8,141 nt of DNA. Origin: Paracoccaceae bacterium (lineage in GTDB: Bacteria > Pseudomonadota > Alphaproteobacteria > Rhodobacterales > Rhodobacteraceae). The notes under the pieces are model-generated. The model saw only the letters and a list, made by a program, of their open reading frames with translations. It did not search any database and was not told where the DNA came from. Positions 1-5,941 of the stretch are shown in pieces. Location: contig SKMI01000296.1 of the NCBI GenBank assembly GCA_007121115.1, positions 1 to 8,141 of the forward strand. The letters are read 5' to 3'. The position numbers and the translations under genes were made by a program. Numbering within the stretch: the first letter of the stretch is position 1; the number at the start of each line of letters is the position of its first letter.

Positions 1-110
1 AGTTACTTAAGTTCATTTCTTGCTTTATCGTCCTGATATCTCGCAGTTTCCCCGCAAATCCGGATTTCTACCTGATAATGTAAGGCCGCATCGCCATCAT
101 CGCTTTTCGC
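1..110. other. AT-richer left-edge segment without a recognisable gene
   Basis: By hand count 49 of 110 bases are G or C (about 45%), clearly lower than the GC-rich coding DNA that follows. The forward frames are interrupted by stops or give peptides I do not recognise. A GATAAT hexamer at 74-79 resembles a -10 box, but no convincing -35 lies 16-18 bases upstream. It could help express the antitoxin gene at 175. The segment may instead be the edge of a small acquired cassette, or the junction where the upstream part of the toxin gene was lost. Confidence 0.4.
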
Positions 111-218
111 TAGCGGGACGGAAAAATCCGCCCCATCAGCGCCCGCTACATGCACGCCCGAGAGGTCGCCCGCTATGCGTCAGCCTTCCCCGAAAACCGT
201 CCCCGTCCTGACAACTGA
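84..218 (+). pseudogene. Remnant of a BrnT-type toxin gene (C-terminal part only)
   Basis: Reading the frame that starts at 84 gives GRIAIIAFR, a TAG stop at 111-113, then RDGKIRPISARYMHAREV and on to a TGA at 216-218. The R-x-I-R-x-ISARYM pattern followed by a charged E-x-x-x-Y helix is what I know as the C-terminal end of BrnT-family (COG2929-like) ribonuclease toxins. The N-terminal two thirds of a normal toxin (about 90-100 residues) are absent: a TAA lies just upstream at 81-83, and the preceding AT-rich bases show no BrnT-like peptide in any forward frame. The 3' end overlaps the antitoxin start at 175 in a different frame, as expected for a brnT-then-antitoxin operon. I infer that the toxin has been inactivated by truncation plus a nonsense change. 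A misread base could explain the TAG but not the missing N-terminus. Confidence 0.6.
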
Positions 219-435
219 CGCGGAGGCCGAGGATTTCCTCGACCAAGACCTCTCGACGCTCGATTTCAGCCAGTTCAAACCCCTGCGCTTTGAAACCCTG
301 CCGAAATCGGCGCGGATCACCATGCGCCTGCCCGAACCCCTGATCGCGGCCCTCAAGGCGCGGGCAAAGGCGCGCGGCATCCCTTACCAGCGCCTGATCC
401 GCGAGGCGCTGGAGCGTGAGGTCTCCGACACCTGA
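175..435 (+). CDS. CopG-family (ribbon-helix-helix) antitoxin, BrnT partner type
   Basis: This 86-residue protein has two parts. Residues about 14-40 are acidic and aromatic (TDAEAEDFLDQDLSTLDFSQF), resembling the N-terminal toxin-contacting segment of the CopG_antitoxin family (PF12441, COG5304). Residues about 45-83 (SARITMRLPEPLIAALKARA, then a GIPYQRLIREALE helix) form a ribbon-helix-helix DNA-binding fold: a short beta strand with alternating residues followed by two helices. Family members neutralise a BrnT-type RNase and repress their own operon as dimers. The ATG at 175 is preceded by AGAGG at 161-165, nine bases away and inside the end of the toxin remnant, which fits a former toxin-antitoxin operon. 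The antitoxin frame is intact although its toxin is not, so it may persist as an orphan antitoxin or regulator. It faces rpsO convergently across 62 bp. Confidence 0.75.
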   Translation: MRQPSPKTVPVLTTDAEAEDFLDQDLSTLDFSQFKPLRFETLPKSARITMRLPEPLIAALKARAKARGIPYQRLIREALEREVSDT

Positions 436-450
436 CCCCCGAAACGCAGA

Positions 451-472
451 ACGCCCGCCAGGCGGCGGGCGT
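451..472 (-). terminator. Hairpin terminator downstream of rpsO
   Basis: A perfect 9-bp inverted repeat (ACGCCCGCC at 451-459 and GGCGGGCGT at 464-472) encloses a 4-base loop. Read on the minus strand it begins 26 bases past the rpsO stop and is followed by TCTGCGTTTC, a short T-enriched tail. Read on the plus strand it is followed by CCGGGA with no T tract, so it looks better suited to ending rpsO than the antitoxin gene, although it lies between both convergent genes. Confidence 0.6.
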
Positions 473-497
473 CCGGGACGCGCAAACGGGCCAGCCC

Positions 498-767
498 TCA
501 GCGGCGGATGCCCAGCTTGGCGATCAGCACGCGGTAGCGGGCCTCGTCCTTGCCGCGCAGGTAGTCCAGCAGCTTGCGGCGCGTCGCCACCAGTTTCAGC
601 AGCCCACGGCGGGAGTGGTTGTCCTTCTTGTGGGTCTTGAAATGCTCGGTCAGCGTGGCGATGCGTTTGGTCAGCACCGCGACCTGCACCTCGGGCGAGC
701 CGGTGTCGCCTTCGGCACGGGCGAATTCCTGGATGGTGCGTGTCTTCTCTTCGGCGGTAATCGACAT
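498..767 (-). CDS. rpsO: 30S ribosomal protein S15
   Basis: An 89-residue protein of the usual S15 length, recognisable throughout. It has the GDTGSPEVQVAVLTKRI segment (about residues 20-36), the HFKTHKKDNHSRRGL loop and helix that contacts 16S rRNA (about 43-57), the RRKLLDYLRGKD helix (about 63-74) and the terminal RYRVLIAKLGIRR. S15 binds the central domain of 16S rRNA early in small-subunit assembly, and in several bacteria it represses translation of its own mRNA. The ATG (765-767) has an excellent Shine-Dalgarno, AAAGGAG at 774-780 (minus strand), seven bases upstream. In many bacteria rpsO sits between truB and pnp. Here neither is visible: upstream is a divergent RTX gene and downstream a convergent antitoxin gene. 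pnp could still lie beyond the left edge. Confidence 0.97.
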   Translation of the reverse strand: MSITAEEKTRTIQEFARAEGDTGSPEVQVAVLTKRIATLTEHFKTHKKDNHSRRGLLKLVATRRKLLDYLRGKDEARYRVLIAKLGIRR

Positions 768-1018
768 CGGGGGCTCCTTTCGTCACGGGAAGCGGGTGCA
801 GGCCGGGATGTCGTCCAGCGAGACCCATGGAAACGCCGCCCCCGCAGGGCCGCGCCCGCGCGTCATAGGCGATTCCGGCGGCAATGAAAAGCCCGCGCGT
901 GGGCGCCGCTCGCGTTAACCATTTCCCCCGAAACCCCGGCCCGCGCGGCCCCTTGTGCTTCGTTTGTTCGCCCGAATCGGCGATACTCGGCCTTGGGTGA
1001 GACTGTGGGGTGTGTGTG
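768..1018. promoter_or_regulatory. Divergent intergenic region between rpsO and the RTX gene
   Basis: This 251-bp region must hold the promoters for rpsO (minus) and the RTX gene (plus). I see no small gene or tRNA in it. It contains TTAACCAT at 915-922 and two GANTC sites (GATTC 871-875, GAATC 974-978), the target of the alphaproteobacterial CcrM methylase. A GATACT hexamer at 982-987 could be a -10 for the RTX gene, but no good -35 stands at the right distance. On the minus strand a CTATGA hexamer in the 860-870 area could be a weak -10 for rpsO. The GC-rich hairpin near 890-904 has only about four firm pairs. None of these promoter guesses is strong. Confidence 0.4.
915..922 (+). promoter_or_regulatory. 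TTAACCAT motif, candidate CtrA half-site
   Basis: TTAACCAT is the 8-base half-site form attributed to the alphaproteobacterial cell-cycle response regulator CtrA. It lies about 97 bases upstream of the RTX start. The flanking 12-mer CGCGTTAACCAT (911-922) occurs again, inverted, at 5909-5920 in front of comM. The second TTAA half of a full CtrA site (TTAA-N7-TTAA) is absent here. Binding is inferred only from the motif. Confidence 0.3.
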
Positions 1019-2035
1019 ATGTATCTCCTTCTGGGGCTGCTGGCGGCCGTGATGGCCGGCAGCATGGCCGATGCGTTCATGGGCAACGACGACACGGATG
1101 AGGCGGACGAGACCGGCGCGGATGAAGACGCGCCCGGCGCTGCGACCGCAAGCCTCGATATGCTTTCCGACACCCTGCCGGACGCCGACGCCCCGGCGAT
1201 GATCTGGGACGCGGACCCGCTGGACAACCACCCGCTGGCCAACGGCCAGCCCCCCCAAGATGGCCCGGACGCAAGCTGGCGGGACTACAGCGACGATGAC
1301 GGCGTCCGCAGCAGCGATGCCTTCCCCCCCAGCGACGCCCCGCCCGAGGGCGTGGTGCAGCAGGCCGGTGATGGCGGAGAGACCCTGCGCGGCGGTGCAG
1401 GCGACGACCTGCTGATCGGCGGCACAGGGGAGGACACGCTGCTGGGCGGCCCGGGCGAAGATGTGCTGGTGGCGAATGGCGCGGGCGACACGCTCAGCGG
1501 CGGCGAAGGCGACGACGTGCTGATCGGCGGGCCGGGGGATGACGTGCTGATCGGCGGCTGGGGCGATGACGTGCTGATCGCCGGGGGCGGCAGCAACACG
1601 CTGATGGGCGGGGCAGGCGACGACCTGCTGGTGGGCGCCATCGACCCCGAGGCCGCGCCGGGGCAGAACTTCCTCAACGGCGGCGAGGGCGATGACGTCC
1701 TGATCGGCGGCGGCAATGACGTGCTGCACGGCGGCCCCGGCGCGGACCGCTTCGTGCTGGGCGACTGGATCGGGCCGGGGCAGATGGTGACGATCATGGA
1801 TTACACGCCGGGCGAGGACCGGATCGAACTGGCCATCAACCCCGCCGCGCACCCGGACCCGGCGCTGATCACCGCGCCGGACCCCGAAGACTCCGCAAAC
1901 GCGCTGATCGTGCTGGATGGCGAGGTGATCGCCCGAGTCATCGGCGGCGCGGGGCTGGCGGCAGAGGACATCGACCTGGTGGCCGAACACCCCGAACTGA
2001 CCCGCGCACAGTCCCCGACACAGATCAGGGTGTGA
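1019..2035 (+). CDS. RTX calcium-binding repeat protein with an N-terminal hydrophobic segment
   Basis: This 338-residue acidic protein has three parts. Residues 2-20 (YLLLGLLAAVMAGSMADAF) form one hydrophobic segment that may anchor or export it. Residues about 23-120 are Asp/Pro/Ala-rich and look disordered. Residues about 125-246 contain roughly eleven RTX nonapeptides (GGxGxDxLx, for example GGEGDDVLI, GGPGDDVLI, GGWGDDVLI), followed by a beta-rich end segment with IMDYTPGEDRIEL. RTX repeats form a calcium-loaded beta roll and typify proteins secreted by type I systems. No protease, lipase or adenylate cyclase domain is visible, so its activity is unknown. An N-terminal hydrophobic segment is unusual for a type I substrate, which normally carries only a C-terminal signal. 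No transporter gene is nearby. The ATG at 1019 is preferred; a GTG at 1010 would add only MCV. The Shine-Dalgarno is poor (TGGGG, 1006-1010). The gene is convergent with hdaA. Confidence 0.8.
   Translation: MYLLLGLLAAVMAGSMADAFMGNDDTDEADETGADEDAPGAATASLDMLSDTLPDADAPAMIWDADPLDNHPLANGQPPQDGPDASWRDYSDDDGVRSSDAFPPSDAPPEGVVQQAGDGGETLRGGAGDDLLIGGTGEDTLLGGPGEDVLVANGAGDTLSGGEGDDVLIGGPGDDVLIGGWGDDVLIAGGGSNTLMGGAGDDLLVGAIDPEAAPGQNFLNGGEGDDVLIGGGNDVLHGGPGADRFVLGDWIGPGQMVTIMDYTPGEDRIELAINPAAHPDPALITAPDPEDSANALIVLDGEVIARVIGGAGLAAEDIDLVAEHPELTRAQSPTQIRV
1499..1579 (+). repeat. Three tandem 27-bp RTX-coding units
   Basis: Units 1499-1525, 1526-1552 and 1553-1579 each encode GGxGDDVLI (x = E, P, W) and share the identical GACGTGCTGATC block at 1514, 1541 and 1568. 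The near-identity at DNA level, including synonymous positions, suggests recent duplication or gene conversion rather than constraint on the protein alone. Neighbouring RTX units (from about 1391 to 1756) are more diverged. Confidence 0.85.
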
Positions 2036-2081
2036 GAACCGCCGCCGAGGGTCGCGCAGTGTCGCGGGTCACGTCCGGGCC

Positions 2082-2099
2082 ACGTCCCGCCACGGGCGT
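2082..2099 (+). terminator. Weak candidate terminator hairpin between RTX gene and hdaA
   Basis: ACGTCC (2082-2087) can pair with GGGCGT (2094-2099), counting one G-U pair, across a 6-base loop, followed by CTTGCC. The stem is short and the T tract is nearly absent. This is the best candidate in the 74-bp gap between the two convergent genes, but it is weak. Confidence 0.2.
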
Positions 2100-2109
2100 C
2101 TTGCCGCCG

Positions 2110-2808
2110 CTACGTGTCGCCCGCGGAAGGGGTCTCGGACAGCACCTCGGCCGCCAGCGCGCGACTGACCCGGCGGTGCCCGGCCAGCGCGCGCGCATCA
2201 AGCCGCGCCACCACATCCTGCGCCGCCGCCAGCGAGCGCTCCATCCGCGCCAGCAGATAGGCGATAAGCGGCGGCGAGACCTCAAGCTGACGGTCGGCAA
2301 ACAGCTTGACCAACACCGCCTGCAGCAGGGCGTCATCGGGCGGGTCCAGCCCCACCACCGCGCTGGCCTGCAGGCGCGATGCCAGATCGGGCAGGGTCAG
2401 GCGCAGGCGCGTGGGCGCCGCACGGGCGGTCATCAACAACCGCCCTCCGGCGGCGGCCAGCATGTTGTGGAGGTGAAACAGGGCGCGCTCGCCCTGCGGA
2501 TCGCCGGCGATGCCCTCGATATCCTCGACCGCCACATGGCCCGCCCGGACCAGCGCCGGCAGATCCGCCGCCGCCAGATCGGTCGCGGCGCAAACCTGCG
2601 CTCCCGTCGCCGCCGCCCAGACCCGCGCCAGGTGGGTCTTGCCCGCGCCTCGAGGCCCGGTCAGCACCAGCTTGCCCTGCGGCCAGTCGCGCCAGCCCTC
2701 GACCATGGCCACGGCGCGGGCGTTGGACGGCGTGACAAAGAAATCCGCCCGCCCCATGGCAACGGGCAGGGCCAATCCGAGGGGGATCTGTTCCGGTCGG
2801 CGGGTCAC
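2110..2808 (-). CDS. hdaA: HdaA-type DnaA-related AAA+ protein (regulatory inactivation of DnaA)
   Basis: This 232-residue protein resembles the AAA+ core of DnaA but lacks the C-terminal DNA-binding domain, which is the hallmark of Hda/HdaA. At residues 7-12 QIPLGL matches the N-terminal beta-clamp-binding motif by which Hda docks on DnaN. Walker A is GPRGAGKT (51-58), Walker B is VAVEDIEG (92-99), a sensor I-like segment is LLMTARAAP (124-132), and the DLASRLQA segment (141-148) carries the box VII arginine R145 expected to contact DnaA-bound nucleotide. HdaA with the loaded sliding clamp stimulates ATP hydrolysis by DnaA after initiation and so prevents re-initiation. The start is GTG at 2806-2808, overlapping the TGA of the upstream permease gene as GTGA, so the two are probably translationally coupled. 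Length and motifs look complete. In related genomes I recall ppk downstream; here the next gene is the convergent RTX gene. Confidence 0.9.
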   Translation of the reverse strand: MTRRPEQIPLGLALPVAMGRADFFVTPSNARAVAMVEGWRDWPQGKLVLTGPRGAGKTHLARVWAAATGAQVCAATDLAAADLPALVRAGHVAVEDIEGIAGDPQGERALFHLHNMLAAAGGRLLMTARAAPTRLRLTLPDLASRLQASAVVGLDPPDDALLQAVLVKLFADRQLEVSPPLIAYLLARMERSLAAAQDVVARLDARALAGHRRVSRALAAEVLSETPSAGDT

Positions 2809-3887
2809 GGCTGCGGGTGGTCCCTGGGATCGTCTGCGGCGGGATCGCTGGCGCGATAGAGCGGGCTGTCCATGTAGCGCCCCACGGCGAATTTCACCAG
2901 CACCCCCGCAGCCGCCGCCACCGGGACCGCGACCAGCATCCCCGTGAACCCGAACAGCGTGCCAAAGGCGGTGACCGCGAACAGAAGCCAGACCGGGTGC
3001 AGCCCCACCGACCCGCCCACCAGACGGGGCACCAGCACATTGCCTTCAAGGAACTGGCCGAAGGCGAAGATCGCCACCACGGCCAGGATCGGCACCGGAT
3101 CGCCCCAGAACTGGAACAGCGCCAGCCCGATGGAGAGCACGCCCCCGATGATCGCACCGACAAAGGGGATGAACGAGATCACCCCTGCCACAACGCCGAT
3201 CACCAGCCCGAACTGCAACCCCGCCAGCATCAGCCCCAACGCGTAATACCCTGCCAGCAGCATGCAGACCGAAAGCTGGCCCCGCACGAACCCGGCCAGC
3301 GCGCGGTCGATCCGGTGGGCCAGGTCACGGATGGTGGGGGCGTGGTCGCGCGGCAGCAGATCGTCGATCCGCGCCACCACCTTTGGCCAGTCCAGCAGCA
3401 GGTAGAAGGTCACCACCGGCGCCACGATGACAAACAGCACCACGGCGATCAGGCCCGAAACCGCGCCCAGCGCGCCCTCGGCCAGCGCCATGCCGCGCTC
3501 GCGCAGCGCCTCGCCGATACCATCGAGGTTGCGCGTCAGAACCCCGTCCTCGGCCACCAGCGCCGGGAACCGCTCAGACAGGAACGCAAGGGTTTGTTCG
3601 GCAAGGTCGGGCAGGGTCTGCGCCAGACGCCCAGCCTGTCCCAGCAGCGGGGGGATCACGCCGACCAGCAGCGCCACCGTGGCGCCGATCATGCCGAATA
3701 TGATCACGCTGACCGCAAGCGCCCGCGGCAGGCCCAGCCGCATCAGCCGCCCCGTGATCGGGTCCAGCAGATAGGCCATGGCGGCGCCGGCGACAAAGGG
3801 CAGAAGCGCGTCGCCCAGAAGCCACAGCACCCCGCCGAAGCCCAGCATCGCCACAGCCCAGAAGGCCGCCTGATCGCGCATCCGCAT
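2805..3887 (-). CDS. AI-2E family (PerM-like) transporter
   Basis: This 360-residue polytopic membrane protein belongs to the AI-2E_transport family (PF01594). Hydrophobic segments lie at about residues 8-42, 57-80, 138-165, 205-258, 264-282 and 296-335, giving roughly 7-8 helices. A hydrophilic stretch at about 84-135 is the usual soluble loop. Family signatures include FVRGQLSVCMLLAGYYALGL (200-219), ISFIPFVGAIIGG (237-249) and EGNVLVPRLVGGSVGLHPVW (281-300). Despite its name, most members are not shown to export autoinducer-2; some act as sodium/proton antiporters and many have no assigned substrate. It is the first gene of a two-gene unit with hdaA. This pairing recurs in alphaproteobacteria in my recollection, but the functional link is unclear. 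The ATG at 3885-3887 has only a weak Shine-Dalgarno (GGGAC, about seven bases away); a second ATG two codons in is also possible. Confidence 0.9.
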   Translation of the reverse strand: MRMRDQAAFWAVAMLGFGGVLWLLGDALLPFVAGAAMAYLLDPITGRLMRLGLPRALAVSVIIFGMIGATVALLVGVIPPLLGQAGRLAQTLPDLAEQTLAFLSERFPALVAEDGVLTRNLDGIGEALRERGMALAEGALGAVSGLIAVVLFVIVAPVVTFYLLLDWPKVVARIDDLLPRDHAPTIRDLAHRIDRALAGFVRGQLSVCMLLAGYYALGLMLAGLQFGLVIGVVAGVISFIPFVGAIIGGVLSIGLALFQFWGDPVPILAVVAIFAFGQFLEGNVLVPRLVGGSVGLHPVWLLFAVTAFGTLFGFTGMLVAVPVAAAAGVLVKFAVGRYMDSPLYRASDPAADDPRDHPQP

Positions 3888-4034
3888 CGTGGCTGTCCCG
3901 TTGCCGTTTCGCCGCGCATCATCGCGCAGCCCCGGGTCCGGCGCAACAGCGCGTGCAGTCAGGGCGCGCGGTCATGGACAGCGCGCTGCGGAACGGTTAC
4001 CTGACCCGAGACACATTACATCTGGGGCCTGCCC

Positions 4035-4268
4035 GTGACCGACAGCATCTGGCGCCGTGACGAGATCGAAAGCCCCTGCATCAAGGTCTGCGTGGTCCAC
4101 CCCGAGGCGCGGCTTTGCACCGGCTGCCTGCGCACCATCGATGAAATCACCACCTGGTCGCGCATGAGCGCCGAAGAACGGCGCGCGATCATGGCCGCCC
4201 TGCCCGCCCGCGCTGGGCAGTTACGCCAGCGCCGGGGCGGGCGCGCCGGGCGGCTGCAGCGCGACTGA
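4035..4268 (+). CDS. DUF1289 four-cysteine small protein
   Basis: This 77-residue protein matches DUF1289 (PF06945), a short family of unknown function found widely in proteobacteria. It begins with the typical IESPCIKVC segment. C15, C19, C28 and C31 (C-x3-C-x8-C-x2-C) lie in a pattern suited to binding zinc or an iron-sulfur cluster, though no metal is established. The segment TGCLRTIDEITTWSRMSAEERRAIMAALPAR (29-59) carries the conserved Gly-Cys-x-Arg-Thr and Trp and is probably helical. The tail after residue 60 is Arg/Gly-rich and basic. The start is GTG at 4035, with TGGGG at 4023-4027 seven bases upstream. No upstream in-frame ATG gives a family-like N-terminus. It is divergent from the permease-hdaA unit across 147 bp and convergent with comM across 62 bp, where I see no convincing terminator. 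Confidence 0.85.
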   Translation: MTDSIWRRDEIESPCIKVCVVHPEARLCTGCLRTIDEITTWSRMSAEERRAIMAALPARAGQLRQRRGGRAGRLQRD

Positions 4269-4330
4269 CAACGGGCACCACCGGCACCAAGGCCATCGCG
4301 CGCGCCTTTCGGCGGGCCCGGCCAGCGGGT

Positions 4331-5854
4331 TCAGGCGGCCTCGTGCCGCTGTCCGCTGGTCAGGCGGTAGCTCACCGCCTCGGCCACATGCGGCAGGCGC
4401 AGCTCGCGCGCGCCGTCCAGATCGGCGATGGTGCGGGCCACGCGCAGCACCCGGTGATAGCCGCGCGCGCTCAGCCCGAAGCGGTCAGCCACGCGGGCGA
4501 TCAGCGCGCGGCCTTCGGTGTCGGGGCTGGCGACCTCTTCCAGCAGCGTGCCCTCGGCATCGGCGTTCACGCGCACCCGCTCATGCCCGCCGAAGCGGTC
4601 GGTCTGTCGCGCCCGCGCCGCCGCCACCCGCGCCGCCACGCTGGCCGAGGCTTCGCCCGATTGCGGCAGGTCCAGATCGGCCCAGGCGACGGGCGGCACC
4701 TCCACCCGCAGGTCGAACCGGTCCATGAGCGGCCCCGAGATGCGGCCCAGATAATCCTCGCCGCAGGCGGGCGCGCGGCCGCAGGCCCGCGCGGGTTCGG
4801 CCAGATAGCCGCATTTGCAGGGGTTGGCCGCGGCCACCAGCAGGAAGCGGCAGGGGTAGCGGATATGGGCGTTGGCGCGGGCGACCATCACCTCGCCGGT
4901 TTCGATCGGCTGGCGCAGGGTTTCCAGCACCTGACGCGGGAACTCGGGGAATTCGTCCATGAACAGCACGCCATTGTGCGCCAGGCTGATCTCGCCGGGC
5001 TTGGCCCCGCGCCCGCCGCCAACGATGGCCGCCACCGAAGCCGTGTGGTGCGGCTCGCGAAAGGGGCGGGCGCGGGAAATCCCGCCCTCGTCCAGCAGCC
5101 CGGCAATGGAGTGGATCATCGAGGTTTCCAGCGCCTCCACCGGCGTGAGCGGCGGCAGGATGCCGGGCAGGCGTGCGGCCAGCATCGACTTGCCCGACCC
5201 CGGCGCGCCCACCATCAGCAGATGATGCCGCCCGGCGGCGGCAATCTCGAGTGCCCGCTTCGCGCGTTCCTGACCCTTTACGTCGAACAGATCGCGCAGG
5301 GTGGCATCGCGCGCGACTTCGCCCGGCCGCGCGGGCGAGAGCGGCGCCTGGCCGGAAAAATGGCGGATCACGTCGATCAGGCTTCCGGGCGCGAAGACCC
5401 GCGCCGCCTCGACCCACGCCGCTTCGGCCCCGCAGGCGGCGGGGCACAGGAGCGTGCGCCCCTCCGCCGCTGCCGTGACCGCGGCGGGCAGCGCGCCGGT
5501 GACGGGCAAGAGCGAGCCATCGAGCGACAACTCCCCCAGCGCCAGCGTGTCGGCGGCGTCGCCGGGCGGGATCAGGTCCAGCGCCGCCAGCAGCGCCAGC
5601 GCGATGGGCAGGTCGAAATGCGACCCCTCCTTGGGCATGTCGGCGGGCGAGAGGTTCACGGTGATCCGCTTCGACGGCAGCGCGATGGACAGCGTCGAGA
5701 GCGCGGCGCGCACCCGTTCGCGCGCCTCGGACACGGCCTTGTCCGGCAGGCCGACGATGTGGAACGCGGGCATCCCCGCCGAGAGCGCGCATTGCGCCTC
5801 GACCAGGCGGGCCTCGACCCCTTCGAAGGCGACGGTATGCACCCGCGCGACCAT
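4331..5854 (-). CDS. comM: ComM/YifB family Mg-chelatase-like AAA+ ATPase
   Basis: This 507-residue protein has the normal length and architecture. An N-terminal Lon-protease-like (S5-fold) domain spans about residues 1-165, including SKRITVNLSPADMPKEGSHFDLPIAL (61-86). The AAA+ Mg-chelatase domain starts at about DLFDVKGQERAKRALEIAA (188-206). Walker A is GAPGSGKS (216-223) and Walker B VLFMDE (296-301). FREPHHTASVAAIVGGG (265-281), sensor AANPC (342-346), cysteines 346, 348, 358 and 364, and ISGPLMDRFDL (372-382) follow. The C-terminal Mg_chelatase_C helices carry LSARGYHRVLRVARTIADL (461-479). ComM is a hexameric helicase that promotes branch migration during recombination of imported DNA in natural transformation. 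In Rhodobacter, competence homologues serve uptake of gene-transfer-agent DNA. The ATG at 5852-5854 has GGAG (minus strand, 5861-5864) six bases upstream. A CtrA-like site lies 48 bases upstream. No frameshift or missing motif is seen. Confidence 0.95.
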   Translation of the reverse strand: MVARVHTVAFEGVEARLVEAQCALSAGMPAFHIVGLPDKAVSEARERVRAALSTLSIALPSKRITVNLSPADMPKEGSHFDLPIALALLAALDLIPPGDAADTLALGELSLDGSLLPVTGALPAAVTAAAEGRTLLCPAACGAEAAWVEAARVFAPGSLIDVIRHFSGQAPLSPARPGEVARDATLRDLFDVKGQERAKRALEIAAAGRHHLLMVGAPGSGKSMLAARLPGILPPLTPVEALETSMIHSIAGLLDEGGISRARPFREPHHTASVAAIVGGGRGAKPGEISLAHNGVLFMDEFPEFPRQVLETLRQPIETGEVMVARANAHIRYPCRFLLVAAANPCKCGYLAEPARACGRAPACGEDYLGRISGPLMDRFDLRVEVPPVAWADLDLPQSGEASASVAARVAAARARQTDRFGGHERVRVNADAEGTLLEEVASPDTEGRALIARVADRFGLSARGYHRVLRVARTIADLDGARELRLPHVAEAVSYRLTSGQRHEAA

Positions 5855-5901
5855 TCCCCACTCCGACCCTGACAGTTGGTTAACAGTTAGGCGGCGAGGG
5901 G

Positions 5902-5916
5902 TTTAGGAATGGTTAA
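5902..5916 (-). promoter_or_regulatory. Near-consensus CtrA box upstream of comM
   Basis: On the minus strand this reads TTAACCATTCCTAAA, that is TTAA-N7-TAAA, one base off the full CtrA consensus TTAA-N7-TTAA and including the TTAACCAT half-site. A further TTAACCAA lies closer to comM (5876-5883, minus strand). The box is 48-62 bases upstream of the comM ATG and 80 bases upstream of the divergent reductase ATG, a position where an activator could act. The assignment is by motif only. Confidence 0.45.
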
Positions 5917-5941
5917 CGCGCCCCGCCGGGCGCCGGGGTGC

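Noticed and set aside
888..906. GC-rich hairpin followed on the minus strand by TTTT, like a terminator or leader structure upstream of rpsO.
   Set aside because: Only about four consecutive pairs hold, and no minus-strand gene ends there; too weak to call.
863..1990. A 375-codon open frame on the minus strand opposite the RTX gene, with its own repeats.
   Set aside because: It mirrors the plus-strand RTX repeats and codon bias; the Val/Ala/Gln/His-rich product matches no family I know, and the plus-strand RTX motif is unmistakable.
2817..4004. A 395-codon plus-strand open frame opposite the permease gene.
   Set aside because: It is rich in His/Gln/Arg/Pro, typical of antisense frames in GC-rich DNA, and lies over a clear AI-2E family membrane protein.
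3990..4017. GGAAC ahead of the DUF1289 gene, reminiscent of an EcfG-type stress promoter.
   Set aside because: The expected CGTT element is not found at 16-17 bases spacing; only CATT at a longer spacing.
3974..4060. A 28-codon plus-strand ORF overlapping the DUF1289 start, a possible leader peptide.
   Set aside because: No convincing ribosome site, no attenuator hairpin and no informative composition; short ORFs like this are common by chance here.
4269..4330. Possible terminator between the DUF1289 gene and comM.
   Set aside because: Only a 4-bp stem with a GAAA loop and no T tract; not convincing.
4343..5872. A 509-codon plus-strand open frame opposite comM.
   Set aside because: Antisense artefact of high GC; comM on the minus strand has all expected motifs across the same span.
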